From contig CM049307.1 of assembly GCA_026874595.1 (NCBI GenBank), positions 20,501,079 to 20,565,078 on the forward strand: 64,000 nt of DNA. The letters run 5' to 3'. Below the pieces are notes generated by a model, which was given only the letters and a program-made list of their open reading frames with translations, searched no databases and was not told where the DNA came from. Positions 11,846 to 24,784 of this stretch are shown here, piece by piece. This DNA is from Sipunculus nudus (taxonomy: Eukaryota > Annelida > Sipuncula > Golfingiida > Sipunculidae). The stretch's first letter is position 1, and the number at the start of each line of letters is the position of its first letter. The translations under genes were made by a program, and so were the position numbers.

Positions 11846-12616
11846 ATGGTTCCTATCAGCAATCCTGCATGCTCGTTTAATTTCTCAGTTTAATCATATC
11901 AGAAATAATATTCTAATTTTGAGCCAGTTAGAAAATTATATAATTATGTTAAATTTTAAATGAGTATAACATAATTATTCCTCCATTTTATGTTCTATCA
12001 GATCCATTTTTGTCAGATTACAAAACTTTATTGAACAACAAATATTTAAAAAAAAAGAAATATAAAAAAATATTAAATAATAAAGCCTTAATTCATTTCG
12101 ATCAAGGCTACTATGTTCTATCATTGTTTACAATGACCCACCCAAGATACCCTTTGGATACCTCATATCTGTTCATGAATGCAAAATTTATGTCACATCA
12201 TATATATGTGTGTGTGATAGGTAATTAATTCCTCAAGAGATTAGCAGGTACTGTATAAAAGGTAAGGTTCAAAGTATTATTGTCACTCATACTGCCCGTC
12301 GGAAGTGTAGCTGTCACACCAACACACCAACACTCACACAGACACACCATACTTCATTCACCCTCACCTATACAGACCTAAATACACATAATATACATAT
12401 ACACATATATATTTATCTCAGACATGGGGTCTGTTACAGTTGTTCTTTTACTATTACTTTCAATTTCTGATATTAATATATTACTATTATCACATTTAAC
12501 CATATGTTATTATCACAAATACCTTTCCTAGGGTATCTATTACTGTAACTATTATACCATTACCTATTTTATTACTTATACTGATGGACGGATCCTAGAC
12601 CTTACACAGTCAACAG

Positions 12617-13289
12617 TGTTTCGGAACCTAATAACAACAGATCACGTAATCGTGAGAAGCACAAATTATGATAAGGAGATTAAAAAATCAGATTCGGTAA
12701 CAGTAGGCAGGGTGAAAGTCTAGGGGAATGAATAAAGAAGTCAGTGGTGTTTTGTTTACATATAATTTTATATTTTTCTTAGAACAATCCTAACATTACA
12801 ATACACTTAATCAATAGAATTACACAGTATAACAATAAAATGTACAGTACCAGAGTGTCCTAGGCTTTGATTTCTGGATACCACCACCGTCACAGCTCAA
12901 CAAGAGTCCCCTAACACCAATAATCCACGCACATAGTAATAGTCCAAAGGCAAACTAGAGACAGTCCGTATTAAATCTGTATTAAGTCCGTTTAATATCT
13001 GACACCACTGCAAATATCGGTAAGGTCCGAAGACTGGCGAGAAAGTAACACTCTTAGTGTTCGCTGGTATTTTCCTTTCTGCCGGCTCTAAACACAGCCC
13101 CTAATTTATAGCTTCTTACCTGAAAATTCTAGAAATGGAAAATTCCAAAGAACAATACACACGCACATGAACTGACCCGAAACATCTAGAAAACAAGGCC
13201 TACAGGCCTAATGCGAACCTGTGCAATGAGATTGCACCAGGTATAATGCTTCAATGCTGGACCATTACTTTTCAAGAACATGTGTAACA
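12617..13289 (-). mobile_element. Solo LTR, minus orientation
   Basis: Read on the minus strand, it matches the LTRs of the 22183-28970 element: the 3' terminal part with AATGAATAAAGAAGTCAGTG in reverse complement near 12727, and the promoter part around TATAAATTAGGGGCTGTG near 13093-13111. It starts at a TGTT-type end and ends with TGTAACA at 13283-13289, the expected termini. No internal domain flanks it and I see no clear target duplication. It is the most diverged LTR copy here. Confidence 0.8.
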
Positions 13290-13559
13290 TGTATATGAAC
13301 AATGCAAGTACTAATCACTTAGAACAAGAAACAATTAAACAAACATCACTGCTGCAATTCTGCCATGGGTGCACACAACACAAAAACTAGAATATGGATA
13401 GTCAATAAGCGACTTCGTGTATCCGCCAAAATCAGAGTAGGAAAGGTGAAGTGAGGCATTGATTGAGTGGCAAGAGGAAAAAGAGTGAGGTGTGTTGCAT
13501 AATAGCCTGGATGTATGCAGCTGAAATGTGTATGTAGGTTGCGCAACCTACCACAAAAT

Positions 13560-14870
13560 CCAGAAAGCTGTTCAAGATGTATAAACATGCAAAGTTTTAG
13601 GCAGATACGTCAAACCACTACTGAGATATGAGTGATTTTAGCCCACGGCAGACAAACAGACGGACGCTGTGCAAAAATTCTGGCAGTTGGCGCCACCAGT
13701 TTTATGCATGATTAAGAGCTATGTGAGATCTTTACACATGCAAAATTTCAGGGGGATATGTCAAACCAGTCCTGAGATATATGCCTGAATGTCTGCAGCG
13801 TATACATCATGTAGGTGGCGCCACCTGACACAAAATCCAGAAAGCTATCCAAGATGTAAAAACCTGCAAAATTTTAGGCAGATATTTCAAACCACTGCCG
13901 AGATATGAGTGATTTTATGCCACGGCAAACAAACAGACGGATGCTGTGCAAAAATGATTGCAGGTGGCACCACCAGTTTTGGGTATGATAAAGAGCTATG
14001 TGAAATTTATAAACATGCAATAATTTTGGCAATTCGGTCTAATGGTTCCTGAGATATGAGCTTGGATGTCTGCAGCGTAAATTTGAATGAAGGTGGCACC
14101 ACCTGTCATAAAACAAGAAAGCTGTGAAGGATATATAAACCTGGAAAATTGCAGGTAGATAAGTCAAACAACTGCCGAGATTTGAGTGATTTTATCCCAA
14201 GGCAGATGAACAGATGGACGCTGTGCAAAAATGGTTGCAGGTGGCGCCACCAGTTTTGCGTATGAAAAAGAGCTATGGGGGATCTATACACATGCAAAAT
14301 TTTGGCCCAACTGGTCAAATGGTTCCCGAGATATGAGCTTGGATGTCTGCAGCTTAAACGTGAATGTAGGTGGCGCCGCCTGTCATACAATAAAAAAAAA
14401 CCTCCAAGATGTATACACATGCAAAATTTCAGGTGGATAAGTCCAACCAATGCAGAGATATGAGTGTTTTTATCCCAAGGCAGATGAACAGACGGACGCT
14501 GTGCAAAATGGTGGCAGGTGGCGCCACCAATTTTGTGTACGATTAAGAGATATGTGAGATCTATACACATGCAAAATTTCAGGGGGATATGTCAAACCAG
14601 TCCTGAGATATAAGCCTGAATGTCTGCAGCATATACATAAATGTAGGTGGCGCCACCTGCCAAAAAATCCAGAAAGCTATTCAAGATGAATACCATGCAA
14701 AATTGTAGGCAGATAAGTCAAACCACTGCCGAGATATGAGTGATTTTATCCCAAGGCAGATGAAAATGCAAAAATGGTTTTAGGTGGCGCCACCATTTTT
14801 AGTGTATGTTATAAAGCTTTCCAAGGGTTACATTTGTGCAAAATATTTAGCCTTATCGGTCAAACGGTTC
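13560..14870. repeat. 277-bp satellite with GGTGGCGCCACC cores
   Basis: Between 13687 and 14794 the palindrome GGTGGCGCCACC (or a one-base variant) begins at 13687, 13814, 13963, 14092, 14240, 14369, 14517, 14646 and 14783. Spacings alternate about 129 and 148, giving a repeat period of 277. Each half unit also carries a GAGATATGAG segment and a GACGGACGCTGTGCAAAA or GTCTGCAGC segment. Reading frames here are incidental. Confidence 0.95.
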
Positions 14871-15099
14871 CCGAGATATGTGGGTTTATGTGTGGAAACA
14901 GACACACAAATGGACGCTGGGCAGAGAGGAAAGGTCAGAGGTCAACCAAAAATGAGGGCGCAGCAGTTCACATTTGACCAATCATAATTCCGAATTTAAA
15001 AATATTCTGCCAGTGGTTATGGAGGTGTTCTCCGGAAACCTATGCGGCGATAGCGGCAGCGTCGGCGTCCGACTGAAAACATAGTATCCCCAAAACTCT

Positions 15100-15420
15100 G
15101 TTTTGGCGGATACAATGATTGTAGCTGGCACCACCAGTCTAATATACAACGAAGAGATATATACATATGCCCAATGCCAGACTGATATGCCAAACCCCTC
15201 CGGTGAAATAAGCAGGGACATACACTGTGCAAAAATTGTAGGTGGCGCCACCAGTCTTGTACACTATAAGGCTACCCCGAAATGTATAAACATACCCAAT
15301 TTTAGGCTGATGTATCAAATTCCTCTGTAGAAATAAGCAGGCGCATACACTGCAAAAGTCAATGTAGGTGGCACCACTTGTCTTGTAAATGAGAATACCA
15401 TCAAAGACGCATAGACAGGT
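15100..15420. repeat. Degenerate GGTGGCGCCACC repeats
   Basis: Three further cores, near 15129, 15241 and 15366, about 112-125 apart, with a distinct surrounding sequence from the 277-bp satellite. This looks like a related but separate repeat family joined to the first. Confidence 0.75.
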
Positions 15421-16021
15421 ATCAGTCCAATACATCAAACTTCCCCAGAGTTTGATGCACTGGGCTGACAAGGCTTAGGTGAGTAAGGCAGTTGCCCCCG
15501 AGTGACCTGTGACAAATTGCTGCCTCAAGCTACTGCACTGAGTGAACTCTCGACCTGCACCTGGCTAGTGAACTTTTGACCGGTACCTGGCAGCACTGAA
15601 TGAACTCTTGACCTGTTGCATAATCTGACACAGTTGGCAGTCTGCCAAAGCTATAAATAGAATGCAGCTTCTGCACTGAGTGAACTATTCATAGAGCTGC
15701 CATCATCTTGGCTAATGGCCAACCTCAAGGCACTGGCAGTCTGCCAATGGTAAACCAAGTGCTGCCATCTGTACACAACAGTTGTCCCTACATGAAATAA
15801 CTCTGAAATTTATTTTCCCAATACAAAATGCTTTTCAGCTGACTTTTTATAAAAAAAAAGAAATCAGGAATATATTTAAAATTATTACGGATGCATACTG
15901 AATGCAAAATTAAAATACAGATATAAATCATTGACGGCAAATTCTTGAAATAAGTTGAGTAGGGATAACAATTATTTATAATCCACGTACAGTTGTCTTT
16001 ATATAGCCACAGAGAGCTGAA
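15421..16021. other. Unassigned stretch
   Basis: It holds several short internal repeats of GCACTGAGTGAACT type and one TATAAATAG motif at about 15652, but no gene or mobile element that I can name. Confidence 0.3.
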
Positions 16022-16502
16022 TATCCGTGATTGTAACATTGCCTGGTATGATGAATAACTTAAATCATAAATCTAAATTTTTTAAAAGCTTTTAAAAAAA
16101 CTTACTTGTCAATATTAACCAAATATAACCTGAAATCTAAATGTCTAGTGGCGTGATGTAATAGATGCTGATAAACTGGTGCAAGGCTAGATGTAACAGC
16201 ATCACAAAGCTAACATATATGGTAAAATGACTCAATTCAATCTCCATAATTCAGCCAAAAATTCAGCCGTGATTGTAACATTGCCTGGTATGATGAATAA
16301 CTTAAATCATAAATCTAAATTTTTTAAAAGCTTTTGAAAAAACTTTCTTGTCAATATTAACCAAATATAACCTGAAATCTAAATGTCTAGTGGCGTGATG
16401 TAATAGATGCTGATAAACTGGTGCAAGGCTAGATGTAACAGCATCACAAAGCTAACATATATGGTAAAATGACTCAATTCAATCTCCATAATTCAGCCAA
16501 AA
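16022..16502. repeat. Tandem duplication, two ~240-base copies
   Basis: 16022-16263 and 16264-16502 are nearly identical, differing at a handful of positions such as the run of A near 16092. This indicates a young duplication. Confidence 0.9.
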
Positions 16503-17500
16503 TCATTCATGTGGAACTATTAATGACAATTATTATATGAATTATTGTAGGGATTATTCTTGTAAAATATTTATCAAACTGGCTTCAGTGGCATCAGTTG
16601 AAAAACGTTTCACAAGTTTATAACTCATTATGGAATATACAGCAGACTGGCTAAGTTCAGCTTTCCGTAACTGAGCCAAAACGCAATGAACCAAAATCAT
16701 TTGAACAAACTTGAATTATCAACATCTGAGGATAATTAATGTGTGAGATTTAAGAATTTGGCCCAGTGGTGTTTGAGAAGAAGATCTTTGTAGGCACTGA
16801 GCTAAAATGGGCTGTTATGGCATATGACTAAATTCAGCTTCTCATAACTTAGCCAAAACTCACTGAAAAGAAACCATTTGAACAAACTTCAGAAAGCACT
16901 ACCCTAGGATCATTTCTGTGTGATATTAAACATTTTGGCCATATGGTTTCAGAGAAGAAGTTTTTTGTAGCCCTCAGTGTGATACAGGCACTAATGACCC
17001 AATACAAAAAAGGCCGATGCAGGTGGCGCCACCAATACCTCAATTTCAGATATGACCTATGTGACCAACATTGGCATAAAATTTGGTGATGATAGCTCCA
17101 GCCGTTTCTGAGATTTAAATTTTAATATGCTTTTTTGCACAGATAACACAGTTCAACCTCCTGTAACTCGGCCAAAAATCTCCAAACTGGAACCATTTGA
17201 ACAAAATTGAAAACGATTGTTCCAGGGATAATTTCTTTGAAATATTGGACAATTTGGCTGGACAGTTTCGGAGAAGAAGATTTTTAAAGCTTTTTCAGCT
17301 TTTCCATATAAAATCTAAGAAAATGCAGTTAGAAAAAAATAAACAAAATCCGATATAGTTTTTTGGATGACTGATTATTTGCAAAAAAATTGGTGATGCT
17401 AGCTCCTGCCGTTTTTAGATAGCTATGGTTAACGTACAGACAACGCACGACGCACGACGTACGACGCACGACACACGACGGACGACGCCGCACCATCGCT
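16503..17500. repeat. Diverged repeat family with GACGCACGACGCACG tail
   Basis: Loose repeats share CAGCTT, TCGGCCAAAA, CATTTGAACAAA and TTTCAGAGAAGAAG segments, include one GGTGGCGCCACC core at 17022, and end in a GACGCACGACG run at 17437-17485. Repeats ending this way are common in mollusc genomes. Confidence 0.7.
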
Positions 17501-18190
17501 TAAGCTCACAGGTTCGCTAAAAAGAACGCTGTTTCTCTATGCTTCAGACCTCACACGCGAGCCTGCACCTAACAAGCGAGGTTCCCATAGCAACGAACTA
17601 CACCCGCGCCACACGAATAAGAATGTCAACAGACACATGTAACACTCCTGCGCACAATAAAACTGACACCTGTAACAACAGTGCTATAAACTAGCATTAC
17701 AATTACATGTTTACATTAATATTACCTATATCATCGAGTTAACAATTTTGTATGTCATTAACATACCTAATGGAGATCTTAATTATATGAGTATCTTTCA
17801 TTCTGGTTATTGGTATTTTGAAACATTAATGATGAATATTTTCATTTCATCAGTTTTTTTTTTATATTTTAAGGTACATTAAATATATAAATTATACGAC
17901 AATGCAATTTTCCTGCCAGGGATTGATAAAGTATATCGTGTCTTATAATTCAGGCTCACATGCATTATAGGGAAGCATTTATTATACAACACAACATAAA
18001 AAATTAGCACTTAAAGGTCATTCCTTTCATATCAATTATTATAGTGTAACTTATGGTCATATCACATAACAAAATTTCAGGTTTTATGGCTAGCTTTGGA
18101 TTTGGATGTGATCCCATTTTTTATTCCACTGCATTTGACATCTTTCAAATTGACATCAGAGGTGGTAAACTTTCCAATATTGGTAGCATT

Positions 18191-18350
18191 CATTACCTAT
18201 GTCCTCTTTTAATTTAATATCCACTTTTATCATTTCTCATTCTTCAGATGTGAAAAATGTTCGTAAATGTTCATTCATTACCTATGTCCTCTTTTAATTT
18301 AATATCCACTTTTATCATTTCCCATTCTTCAGATGTAAAAAATGTTCGTA
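18191..18350. repeat. Tandem duplication, ~85-base unit
   Basis: The segment beginning CATTACCTATGTCCTC at 18191 is repeated at 18276 with few changes, up to about 18350. Confidence 0.85.
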
Positions 18351-18489
18351 GTCTGTCAATATCCAAAATATCCTCTGTCAATGTCATTGTAATGTCGATT
18401 GCCAACACACTTCCTTTACAAGAAATACAGAAATACAGACATGTATAAATCTAAATACCTTTGTGAGTAGGGAAAACACCATAAGGTTA

Positions 18490-18693
18490 TCAGGAACATT
18501 TGTTTTGCATCCGGTTAAGTATTATAATAAACAATGTAAACGGAAAACCCCCAGAGAATATGATTGTTAGTAGCACCAGCAGTCTTAATAACGATATAAC
18601 AATATCCCAGAAATACTCCTGATCAATTTTATTTTCACCGAATATAGATGAAAGAAGTAAGAACAGAGGTAGCATCAAAATAATGCGGCTCAT
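18490..18693 (-). CDS. Candidate small secreted/membrane protein (67 aa)
   Basis: From an ATG at 18693-18691 an open frame runs to a stop at 18490. It starts with a signal-like stretch (SRIILMLPLFLLLSSIFG), then a polar NKIDQEYF part, then a second hydrophobic stretch of roughly 30 residues. The order of charged and hydrophobic segments is protein-like, but AT-rich DNA produces hydrophobic frames by chance. No homologue is recognised, so this is tentative. Confidence 0.25.
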   Translation of the reverse strand: MSRIILMLPLFLLLSSIFGENKIDQEYFWDIVISLLRLLVLLTIIFSGGFPFTLFIIILNRMQNKCS

Positions 18694-19120
18694 TTTCACA
18701 CGTGACCCTATAACGATAACAAATTTAAGAAACTAATATTCAGCAGTTGCCTCGTTAAATAACCCGGAAACGAAAGTGGCTGCAGCAGACCCAAGTGGAA
18801 TAAAAAACTCCGTTTAGGTGAATACAAATACTCTTATAGACTGCCAACACACCACATAATTATTGTCATGATGATGGAAAAGAACACTTAAATAATCTTT
18901 ACTTTTTAACTTCTTTTACTTATTTAACAAGACATAATGCTATATACTCTGCCGCAAAAACCAGACCTTGTTCTAATTGGTCCAAAAAGGCGTTTTAGAA
19001 ATAGAATTGGATGTCGCAGTAAACAAACTAGAAAGGAACTTAAATAAACAAGTAAAGCATGCAGTAATTACACCTATGAGTTGGATGTCACGGTAAACAA
19101 ACTAGAAAGGAACTTAATAA

Positions 19121-19827
19121 AATAAGTGGCCCATGGGTCATGACGCTCAGCTTAATTCAAGGGGTATTGAACAATTGGTAAAATGACCCCATAAGTGCTG
19201 AAAATCATGCATTTTGCCCATAGTCCTGAGATATAGACGTCAGTGACCTTATTCTACTTCCAGCTGCTACCATTCGTGCCCACCTGACCAATAGTGTTAA
19301 AATCATGTTCTTTCACACAGCTTGCAGAAAATAGGTCACAGCGACATTATTTCAGGTTTCCAAGAAGATTTTTTATTGACCTCCCTGCAGTCATGTATGA
19401 GGATTCTAGGCTAAATGGATACGATACGGGCCCCATCTGACTCATTGAGTGCTTAACAATTATGCATTCTCCCCTAATTCGCTTAATATAGGTTACCATG
19501 AGACTTTCAGGTTTCCATGGAGATTTGCTGAGGAACTCCTTAGATGTACAGTTAGAAGTTTCTAATCTGACAGTTACGGTTTGAGTCCTATAAACAGCAG
19601 GACCGCTTCATTAAAAGTTCTCATAAAAAGAGAAAAACAAAAATGTTTAAAAATAAGGTGCTGCAAGTGTCAAGAATATGCGTGATCAATTTACTTCCTC
19701 CTGGTAAGAAATACCATACCTATTTATTGAAAAACCTAGACTTCATGTTAACTGACTAAACAAATGGGAATACTATTTGTCGATTGCCAAGAATTCTAAG
19801 TTGTCAAGACTCTATGTAAGGATAATG
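19121..19827. repeat. Repeat insertion with GCTCAGC-type end
   Basis: It begins with GTGGCCCATGGGTCATGACG, the reverse complement of a segment at 50028-50056, and interrupts a context in which GCATGCAGTAATT occurs on both sides (about 19056 and 19828). This suggests an inserted, truncated copy of the repeat family that fills 46-58 kb. Confidence 0.5.
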
Positions 19828-19907
19828 AAGCATGCAGTAATTCCAACTATAAGAATAGAGCTTTCAGCGTTGATGTTGATGATATTAATCGAAAATTGTA
19901 AATTGTA

Positions 19908-21240
19908 ACCTTACCTAAAGAAGTCATGGTGACTAGTATTACAGAAACATGGTTTGACGACAGCCTGACATATATAGAAAAAATCTTTTAAGGTTATATA
20001 AACCAGATTAGAAAGTACAGTAAGAACCTTACTGGTGTATTCACATACAAGACACTATTTCTCGTAATCCCTGAACCGATCTGAATTCACATGATAAACT
20101 GCGATATAATAAGGTAGAAATACTATTCAGAAATACCAGGAAACATATTTTGAAAATACTGGTAATGATAACTATATTGTACTTTAATGTTGTACTTTCA
20201 TATAGTATAACTCGTACTACAAAAAAATGCAATACTTGCCCCTTTCTAATTATTTCCTTTATTATTGTTCCGAGAGCACATACGAACTTTACAGCACTGA
20301 CATTGTAGTTATAATTTTTTAACAAAAAGGAATCTGGGTGTTTTAAAAAAAAACATACACTGTGGTCGTTAATACCTTTGAACCGGCACTTGATTTGGGT
20401 GTTAAACAAATGAGGTACCAAAGTAAGGATTGATACAAATTTGAGGATGGCATGGGGGAAACTGCATGAGTTCTAAGGAATTTCAGGGGAAACAAATTAC
20501 CCAACCCTCCGGCAATTAGTTTTGTCCGGTAATAGTTTTTAAGGGACTTTGGTGTTAACTTAAATCTTAATTAATCTAATTGACTGGTTGGAATGTGACT
20601 AAAATAAGGTGATCAATGTCTTTATTTTAAGATTTAATTTTTGAGTTCGTGCACACGAACTCTGTCTGTTAAGATTAAGTATGCTCTCTAGCTTTGAAAA
20701 TATTGGGTACATGTAGAACACGGCCAGTGGTTTCTTATTTGTGGCTACAGGTTTTAAACTTTTAAAGATATTCCAGTCATGTATCCAACTGCAATTCAAC
20801 TAACTTTTCCTTTAGAATTTATGTGGTCAATGCCTTATTTCTATACGTATTAATTTGGTAGTTCCTGTTAAAAAATTTCTTATAACGCCTCTGTTACGAT
20901 TGTATGAGCTTATTTATCATAACAAGCTGTTAGTAATAAACAAGGTACATACGCCGCTTTTGACAAACAGAATAAACTAAGGAAATTTGTTCAAGATGTG
21001 CTGATGTTGAAAGGTCACTATTTCTCGCAGTCTGTGATTTGTTCAATGCCAAATCTGTAAAGTATTGAATTGTAATACATTGAAGCATCTTGCACGCAGT
21101 TACACCGAAAGACGTGCGTCTAATAGGCATAGCTGACTCGCAAAATTTAAACAAGAAATGATCGGCCAAACAGCATATCATTCAGTGTTGATATACTTGT
21201 ACAAGTATAGACAAACAAACATATCAAGGGCAGTCTTACA
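19908..21240. repeat. Duplicated block, copy 2
   Basis: Same-orientation partner of 99-1640, with its own insertions and deletions. The open frame at 20041-20421 is not preserved in copy 1 and is therefore not treated as a gene. Confidence 0.85.
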
Positions 21241-22178
21241 GGCATTTAACATCAGCCTCGTATATACACTCAAAATCAGCCTCGCATATACATTAAATAT
21301 CAACCCCGTATGCATTTAATATCAGCCCGGTATATACATTCAATATCAGCCCCATTTATACATTCTACACTAGCCCCATAAATTTAAAATAGCAGCCTCG
21401 TGTATACGTTCAATAGCAGCCCCGTATATATATATTCAGCATCAGCCCCGTATAGACATTAAACATCAGCCCCATATAAACGTTCAATAGCAGAATCGTG
21501 TATACATGGTACATTCAATATCAGCCCTGTATAAACATTCAACATCAGCCCCGTGTATACATTTAACATCACCTCCGTATATACATTCAATAGCAGCCAC
21601 GTGTATACATTCAACATAATCCCCGTATACACATTCAATATCAGGCCCGTATAGACAATCAACATCAGCCCCGTATAGGCATTCAATTTTAGCTCCGAAT
21701 AGACATTCAACTTCATCCCCTTGTATACATTCAACAGCATCCCCGTGTATACATACAATATCAGCCGGGTGTATACATTAAATATCAGACCCGTATATAC
21801 ATTCAACACCAGCCCTATATATATATTCAATAGCAGCCTCGTGTATACATTAAACAACAGTTCCGAGTATACATTCAACATCAACTCCGTATACACACTC
21901 AATATCAGGCCCGTATAGACATTCAACATCAGCCCCGTATAGACATTCAATAACAGCTCCGTATAGACATTCAACTTCAGCCCCTTGTTTTCATTCAACA
22001 TCATCCCCGTGTATACATTCAATAGCATCCCCGTGTAAACATTCAATTTCAGCCCCTTGTTAACATTCAGCATCGTCCCCGTGTATTCATTCAATAGTAT
22101 CCCAGTGTATACATACAATATCAGCCCAATGTATACATTCAACATCAGCTCCGTATATACATTCAATAGCAGCCATGG
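21241..22178. repeat. 24-bp minisatellite array, copy 2
   Basis: About 39 units of the same 24-base pattern as at 1650-4115. The array ends abruptly at the 5' LTR of the retrotransposon, so the rest may have been displaced or lost by the insertion. Confidence 0.95.
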
Positions 22179-22182
22179 GTGT

Positions 22183-22991
22183 TGTAACAGGTGCCCTTTT
22201 TATTGTGTGACACGGGCGTAACTCGTGTTGTAGCGCTCTTGCCTGGCCGCGTGTTGCACTCTCGGTTTAATCCGTACTGGTTGAACTCTCGTTGTCATGC
22301 TAGCTTGGGGCTTTCTCGCCTGGTCGAGCCGGGGCGAGCTCACGTGTGCACCCTGGTATGTAGAGACACAGCGATGTTTTTCTAGATGATTCCTGTAACG
22401 CGTGTTTACTGTATATTATATTAGATTGTTCGAGAAATAGAAGCTTTTCGGCTGAGGTGAAAAGTTATATAAAGGGAGCTGTGTTTTAAAGCAGAGAGAG
22501 GTGAGAGAACATTTCAGCGGACACAAACGTGTGGGACCTATCCGATTATCTAGATAATTCAGGGATTCTACTATTACTTACACTTTATAATTTAGTGCTG
22601 CCTGTCTCAAGTTTACTTTCTGGATTCTTACAAGAGCTTTACATTGGACTGTTATTCTCCTTGAGAATTCGTGTGAACTGTTCGCCGGCTTATACATTTT
22701 TAAGGATTTATCGTTGTGTCAGTGGTGGTATCCAGGTACTGTGCACTTTGTTTATTTTACTGTGTGATTGTATTGATTATCTGTTATACTGGTAATTGTA
22801 TTGATTTAGTGTATTGTAACGTTTTAAGAATAAATTATAGTTATTTGTTGACAAAAAAACACTGACTTCTTTATTCAATCCCCTAGACATTTCACGCTGC
22901 CTGGTGTTACAGAATCTGATTTTTTATATCTCCTTGACAAAATTAATGTCCATCACACATACATGATCTGTTGATATTAGGTTCCGTAATA
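22183..22991 (+). repeat. 5' LTR
   Basis: Starts TGTAACAGGTGCC and ends CCGTAATA, a mutated form of the family end CCGTAACA. It holds a TATA box (TATATAAA, 22466-22473) and a poly(A) signal (AATAAA, 22829-22834). In its first 250 bases it resembles the solo LTR at 58311 more than its own 3' LTR. Confidence 0.9.
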
Positions 22992-22997
22992 TAAAAT

Positions 22998-23015
22998 TGG
23001 GGGCTCGTCCAGGAT
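22998..23015 (+). promoter_or_regulatory. Primer-binding site, tRNA-Pro type
   Basis: TGGGGGCTCGTCCAGGAT, seven bases after the LTR, equals the classical proline-tRNA primer site except for one base (CAGG for CGGG). It would prime minus-strand DNA synthesis. Confidence 0.8.
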
Positions 23016-23160
23016 GCTTAATAGTTTTGATAATTTATTAGGCCTTTATTTGGAAACATTGTTTTAACATACATTGTTTACAAGATTACATATTGTTTAC
23101 GGTACATTATTGACAGGATTTATCTCAGTGGATTTTTTGTTATTATTTTAACATCTTAAT

Positions 23161-24355
23161 ATGGCAGATTTCAAACCAGAGATATTTATTGACGATCCCG
23201 ACCCTGATCAACTTGAACAGTTGACAAAGGAACAGTTGTTTCGTTTGGGACAACACTTAGGGCTAAGTGTGAAAAAAACCTTTGAGAAAGCCTGATATCA
23301 TTGCTAAAATCATGCAAGATATAGTAAGCAAAGGTTTAATTGAAGAGAGTGAAGTTGAAACATCAAAAAATGACAGCCTTGCTATGCAATTAGAATTTAA
23401 AAAGTTGGAAATGCAACATGAGCTAGCATTAACAGAGAGGGAAGAACGATTAGAAAGAGAAAAGAAATAGAAAGAGACAGACCAGAAAAAGAAAAAGAAA
23501 TTTAGTTAAAACGACTGGAGTTAGAAAGACTTTAACTAGAACATAGCTGAAGTACTGCCCCAACTCACAATTTTGATGTTACTTAACACATTAGACTTGT
23601 CCCACCTTTTCAAGAAAAATACGATAAATATTTCTTCCACTTTGAGAAGGTAGCTGAAAATTTAAAATTACCTAAGGAAAATTGGACTATGCTGTTACAA
23701 AGTGTTTTGACTGGCAAGGCCAGAGAAATTTATACCGAGCTTTCAGTAGAAGCTGCTGCTGACTATGACCAGGTAAAACGGTTAAGTTAGTTCCGGAAGC
23801 TTAATTACCGCCAGAAATTCAAAAAAAGGGAAAAGCGCAAAGAACTGACATTTGTCGAATTTGCTAGGACAAAAGAGCACTTGTTTGATCGCTGGTGTAG
23901 TTCTAAAAATGTAATGAAAGATTATGACAATATGCGCCAGCTGATTTTGCTTGAAGAATTTAAGCGCTGCAATAACGCAGATGTTAAAACTTTTCTTGAT
24001 GAGAAAAGTCCTGAAACACTTGACATTGCTGCTCAATTAGCTGATGATTATTCATTAACACACAATATGTCCTTTACTAGCAAATCAAACCAGTCATTCA
24101 CAAAAAAGAATGTAAATCAGTATGGTCAAAGACGTTTAAAGCGAAATCACCCAGCACTAATAGTCCTGATAGTTCTGCAGAGTCCATTACTACACCTCAG
24201 CCCACGTCCACTGTGATCAAGTCCAACAAAGACCAGTCATTTTCAAAGAAAATCTGTAATTACTGCAAGAAGGAAGGTCATCTAATATCTGACTGCTGGA
24301 AACTTGCGAATAAACCAAATAGCAAACCAGGCTCTTTTCATGTAAATAAGGGGTA
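23161..24355 (+). pseudogene. gag (capsid plus zinc knuckle), broken
   Basis: A start ATG at 23161 opens an N-terminal acidic segment, followed by a frameshift near 23275. A charged coiled segment (23390-23500) precedes a capsid region (23590-24060) with LVPPFQEKYDKYFFHFEKVA, FVEFARTKEHLFDRW and LLEEFKRC segments, the fold family from which the vertebrate SCAN domain is thought to derive. A CCHC zinc knuckle (CNYCKKEGHLISDC) lies at 24254-24295. Several stops interrupt the frame. Confidence 0.85.
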
Positions 24356-24784
24356 AAACTCATTTATTGACTCCAATAAAGACTTTGATGCTACGGAGGC
24401 CAACGTGCCGTCTGTATCCAAAGAAGAATCCGTAGCTTAAAGGATGAAAACTCAGTTGACTCCTGCGAGGAATTTAATAAGGCTAGGTCCTTTCAAGACT
24501 CCTGCGAGGAGGATTCTCTAAATAAGGCTAAGTCCTTTGATGACTCTTGCGAGAGTATTTCAAATGAGGCCAGGTCCTCTTATGACAAACAGAAGTTTGT
24601 TTCTCCTGAGGAAAATTCCTCTGTTGACTCCCATGAGGTGTTTGATGATAAAAAGGATGTAGATTCCTTAAATAACTCTGAAAAAGTGTGTATGACTGAC
24701 ACTGTCAATGTCAGTTCTTTGTTTGATAAGGCTGAGGTAGTAGATTCCTCTCCTGACTCTAAAATGGAGTTATTTGAGCCTTCA

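Noticed and set aside
13687-14794. Regularly spaced repeats that might suggest a CRISPR array
   Set aside because: The spacers are themselves repeated and the context is eukaryotic; this is a satellite.
20041-20421. A 126-codon minus-strand open frame
   Set aside because: The duplicated copy near 230-600 does not keep the frame, and no domain or splice context supports it.
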